From positions 186,001 through 250,000 of the forward strand of contig JAJJXM010000038.1 of assembly GCA_024516155.1 (NCBI GenBank): a stretch of DNA of 64,000 bases. The letters run 5' to 3'. The number at the start of each line of letters is the position of its first letter. The stretch's first letter is position 1. The position numbers and the translations under genes were made by a program. Shown piece after piece: positions 60,936-64,000 of this stretch. Below the pieces are notes generated by a model. That model was not told the DNA's origin. It ran no database searches and was given only the letters and a program-made list of their open reading frames with translations. Source of the stretch: Pyronema omphalodes. Its lineage: Eukaryota > Ascomycota > Pezizomycetes > Pezizales > Pyronemataceae.

Positions 60936-61499
60936 TCCCCCCCAGCAACCGATCACTCAGCAACCAGCCAACCAGCAAGGGAGCAACCCCCAGTCAACCA
61001 TTCAGCACCTCTCTCTCCTTCTCCCGCCTCTGTCCCAGCTTCCATTCCACGACACGACGACACGACCAAACCCGACGACGATTAGAGAACGACCAAACCA
61101 ACGACCGCAGCAAGCCAGCCGCACTCCATCCACCGTCTCACCATCCACTTTCCACCCTCTCCCACTACCTCTGTCACCCCGCGCACGCACGAACGCTAAG
61201 CCCCGTCGCGAAACGGCAAAAGAACAAAGACAACCTTCCGCTCGCTTCGTCCACGGTACGCCGACCGGAGTAATAGCTGGGTCGCTCGCAGTAGCACGAC
61301 GCCAGCACCAGCACCCGCCCGCATCTCGCATATCATCGAACCCGTCACGACAGTTGTGGTTAGAGATTAACCTCCATACCGGATCAAGCACGCAAGAGAG
61401 ATCATAACACAACCCACAATCTTCCTTACCGCTATATAACACATCCGAAGATATTCGAAACCACTACCAACATCTCCGTCGCGCAATCCGACCGCCAAA

Positions 61500-63276
61500 A
61501 TGCCGTCCCTCGACTCGTCAGATAACGAAGACGCCCTAGAGTTCTACAAGTCACAGATCAAGGAGCTAGAAGCTGAGCTCGCTGACTTCCAAGCGTCGTC
61601 ACGAGAGTTGGAAACGGAATTGGAGAAGGAGCTTGAGGCAAGCGAGAAGCAGCATAGGGAACTACGGAACAAGAATGAGGCGCTAAAGTATGAGGTGGAG
61701 GAGTGGAAGGTAATCTCCCCTAAAGCTTGGTGGCGATCATTTCTGGAGGCTGGTTGCTAATTGCCCTCCCCGACAGAACAAATACAAACAATCTAAGAGC
61801 GAAGCCAATATTGCGCAAGGAAACCTACAGAAGGAGATTACTGCGCTACGAGAACAGAATCGGGAAATGCAATTGAAACTACGCGATATGGAGGTTTCCA
61901 ACGACGACCTTGAGGTACAGGAACGAATTGTCAAGACATCGCTAGAGGACGTCGAGTCGAAATATAATCATTCAATCGAACGGTCCGTAATGTTGGAGGA
62001 GGAAATTAGAGTAGGAGAGAGAGAACGAGAAGCGTTACGTATCGAAGTACAACGTTTACGCGACGAATTATCAGACCTTAAAGTGGAACAGGAAATCACA
62101 GTAGAAAAGTTGAACAGCGCAATGGTGATTGCAGCAAAATACGGAAACGGAAGTCTACACCATGTACCACCACCAAAGTACCCTTCACCACTGTCAGACT
62201 GTTCGACTGTTCTTACGGAGGACGCCCCATGTACCCCGATAACTACTCCATCGATCTGTGCATCAACTCCACAATCGGATCACTCTGGTCCTCCTTCACC
62301 ACCAATGTCGGAGATCTCAACAACGCAATCGGATCGCATCCACTCTCCGCACAACGACCCCGCTACGACCCCGCGCCCACGCACGCTCAAATCTTCCAAA
62401 AAGCATCACCGCGCCGCTTCTATCAATGGTACTTCGACTCTACCCATGCCACCCAGTCGATCACTGAACCAAATCCGTGGACTCATTGGCCAGATGCAGC
62501 GATTGGAACAGCGAGTTCAGTCAGCTCGTTCAAAGCTTCCCGGTCCTCCTTTAGCAATCACGCCACCCCGCCTTTCCCCCAGGAGTTCGCAAATTCCCTC
62601 GGCCCCCTACAACGCCATCACCTTACGGAGTGTACGAAAGACCCGAACGCCTTCCATCTCCTCCTCTATCGCCTCCGGCGACACCGGATTCTGTGGTCGC
62701 CTCTCATTCAGCGGTTCGACAACCGACCGTCCAACATCACGCCTAGGTCTAGCTCGCCCGGAATCCGGCGCAGAATCTCGCGACTCTGCCGACTCTTACA
62801 GGGACTCCCGGCCCTCTAGCCGCGCCTCGGGAATCAGCTCCATGTCCAGCACCACATCGGGCATTCCTCAACGTCCAATGTCCCGCAACACGGGCGTCTC
62901 TGGTATCCCGCAGAGACCAGCAAGTAGAGCTGCTACTGTTGGAGGTGGAGGAAGATATACCACCTTTGAATCACCGGCCACAATACGGAAGAGTAGTATT
63001 TCTCTGCATTCAGGGCCGCATGGTGGATATGGTGCTTTTAAGGAAGATAGAACTGGAAATAGTTCCCTTGGATTGGGAGATCAGGGAGAGATGATGGGGC
63101 CTTATGGATTCCCCAGGAGGAATACTTTGGGCTCGAGGGTGGGAGGAAGCGCAATCCCACTGCCAAGGAGAAGTGGGAGATTATCAGCAGCGAGCTCAGA
63201 AACGACAAGCCCACGAGGACCAAGAGCATTACCCCCGCCAAAGAGGTATGTCGATTTAGACCAAGAGACGTATTAA
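61500..63276 (+). CDS. NudE/Nde1-like nuclear distribution protein
   Basis: Two exons, 61500..61709 and 61777..63276 (acceptor CGACAG after a TTGCTAAT branch point), 569 aa. Residues ~8-193 form a long coiled coil ([20 protein letters not shown], then [20 protein letters not shown] and [16 protein letters not shown]). This is the conserved NUDE dimerisation and Lis1/dynein-binding part. The C-terminal two thirds are Ser/Pro/Arg-rich and disordered, with repeated GIPQRP and PPPKY/PPKRY motifs, as in filamentous-fungal NudE (Aspergillus nudE, Neurospora ro-11). The protein recruits Lis1 and dynein to microtubule plus ends for nuclear migration. The start ATG follows a long C-rich leader (ccgccaaaATG). 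Confidence 0.94.
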
Positions 63277-64000
63277 GCCCTTACCCCATGGTATGTTATA
63301 CCGCGGGGGTCTGGACTCTTGCACATGACGTACTTGCTTTCGATTTCTGGAATTTCCTGCAGACTGGGATCACGAATACGGAAGACGGGAGAAAGGTGAT
63401 GAGGGTGACGATGGTTCAAGTGCTACCATGGATAGGATTTTAGCTTCAAATATTGTTTTACTTAGGATATCTTTTTTTTACTACATACGGCGAAATTGCG
63501 AAATTAGCTTTTTTACTTTACTTGACAGACTATATTTACTTTTTCTTTTTTTCTTTTCTTCTTTTTAAACTACCTACTTATAGGCTGCGTTTTATGGCGG
63601 TCTTTTTTCTTTTTCTTTTTTTTTACTACTACTACTGCTGCTACAGTTTTTTCTATGGGTTTCTTTTGTTATGGGTGGGTGTTGTTATGGGGGTTTTCAA
63701 ACTAGGGTGGTTTTTACTTTACTTTACTTTGTTGGAGGAATATTATATGGAGGCTTTGGGGTGGGGGTTTCGTAGGATGGCTATATTCTTTTCTAGCAAT
63801 GAGATTATTGCATGGCGCAAAAAGAAACAACCTTGATATCAATTTGCAGTGGCATAAACGAAAGGCAAGAGATAAATAAAGCTCTGGAAAGCAAAAGCAA
63901 AGGAAAGGGTTTTATGCTGTGATTGATTGATTGATTGGTTGGGATTGGTTAGGGATTGGATTGGATTGGTTAGGATGGGTTGGGATTGGATACCAGGGTT
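63277..64000. other. 3' flank of nudE, window edge
   Basis: T-rich probable 3' UTR and downstream spacer. From about 63920 to the end there are imperfect gattgatt/ggattggtt repeats. No gene is seen. Confidence 0.55.

Larger units (their letters stand above)
55432..61499. other. 6-kb repeat-rich intergenic region and nudE leader
   Basis: No supportable gene. Contents in order: a short LINE tail (56333-56423), a 15-bp poly-G (56992-57006), a ~390-bp octanucleotide satellite (57127-57518), cagtcg and gaatcttgt-type repeats (57805-57840, 58295-58350), ttgc repeats (58400-58432) and a 19-bp poly-C (58449-58467). These are followed by a 23-bp poly-A (58482-58504), gacggt/gacata repeats (58679-58735), a purine/pyrimidine tract (59095-59200), a 14-bp poly-C (60191-60204), cagcag-rich sequence (60310-60480) and a 24-bp poly-C (60912-60935). 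The last ~1.3 kb is probably promoter and long 5' UTR of nudE. Confidence 0.55.

Overview
The window is nuclear DNA of a filamentous ascomycete (Pezizomycotina). Introns are short, mostly about 45-120 bp, with GTAAGT-like donors, CTAAC/CTGAC-like branch points and YAG acceptors. The recognisable genes are fungal housekeeping genes: intron-bearing histone H4, a cytochrome b5 reductase, nudE, an Nrd1-type four-RRM protein, a Kre9/Knh1 cell-wall protein and a GH128 glucanase. The class cannot be fixed from the sequence. All splice models below were built by hand and checked for reading-frame continuity and total length divisible by three.

Layout. 0.9-8 kb: a secreted PAF-acetylhydrolase-like esterase (-), an unknown 242-aa protein (+) and a two-exon family-X DNA polymerase (-) whose three catalytic aspartates are all replaced. 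9.6-16.8 kb: histone H4 (-), cytochrome b5 reductase (+) and a mitochondrial-carrier-fold protein (+) with a tail of about 400 residues that includes a His-rich stretch. 18.9-21 kb: an eight-exon C2H2-like zinc-finger gene (-). 21-28 kb is a gene-poor stretch with nothing I can name. 28.1-30.8 kb: a GH128 glycosidase (+), a ~98-bp palindromic MITE-like element, and a 5'-truncated, decayed non-LTR retrotransposon (RNase H plus zinc knuckle) bounded by a target-site duplication. 31.3-36.5 kb: a minisatellite, a second C2H2-like zinc-finger gene (-), a small Cys-rich ORF (-) and a sterol-desaturase-like membrane hydroxylase (-).

36.5-41.5 kb is intergenic and contains the long pyrimidine-rich leader of the four-RRM protein (+, 41.5-43.7 kb). 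The Kre9/Knh1-like gene (+) lies at 46.8-47.9 kb. 48.8-55.4 kb is an accessory block of three unrecognised minus-strand genes. The first two look like diverged paralogs, one of them with an N-myristoylation motif. The third encodes a protein with a possible UBA-like segment, a charged coiled coil and a C-terminal membrane anchor. 55.4-61.5 kb is repeat-rich (an octanucleotide satellite and several long poly-C/poly-G tracts) and leads into nudE (+, 61.5-63.3 kb).

The conserved genes act in separate processes (chromatin, lipid and sterol electron transfer, RNA regulation, dynein, cell wall), and nothing suggests one pathway cluster. The non-conserved genes, the mobile-element relics and the long gene-poor gaps give parts of the window an accessory character. 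The strongest unusual items are the catalytically degenerate polymerase X, the carrier with a His-rich extension, the linked paralog/tail-anchored trio, the two zinc-finger genes of the same fungal type, and a series of very short LINE tails with target-site duplications.
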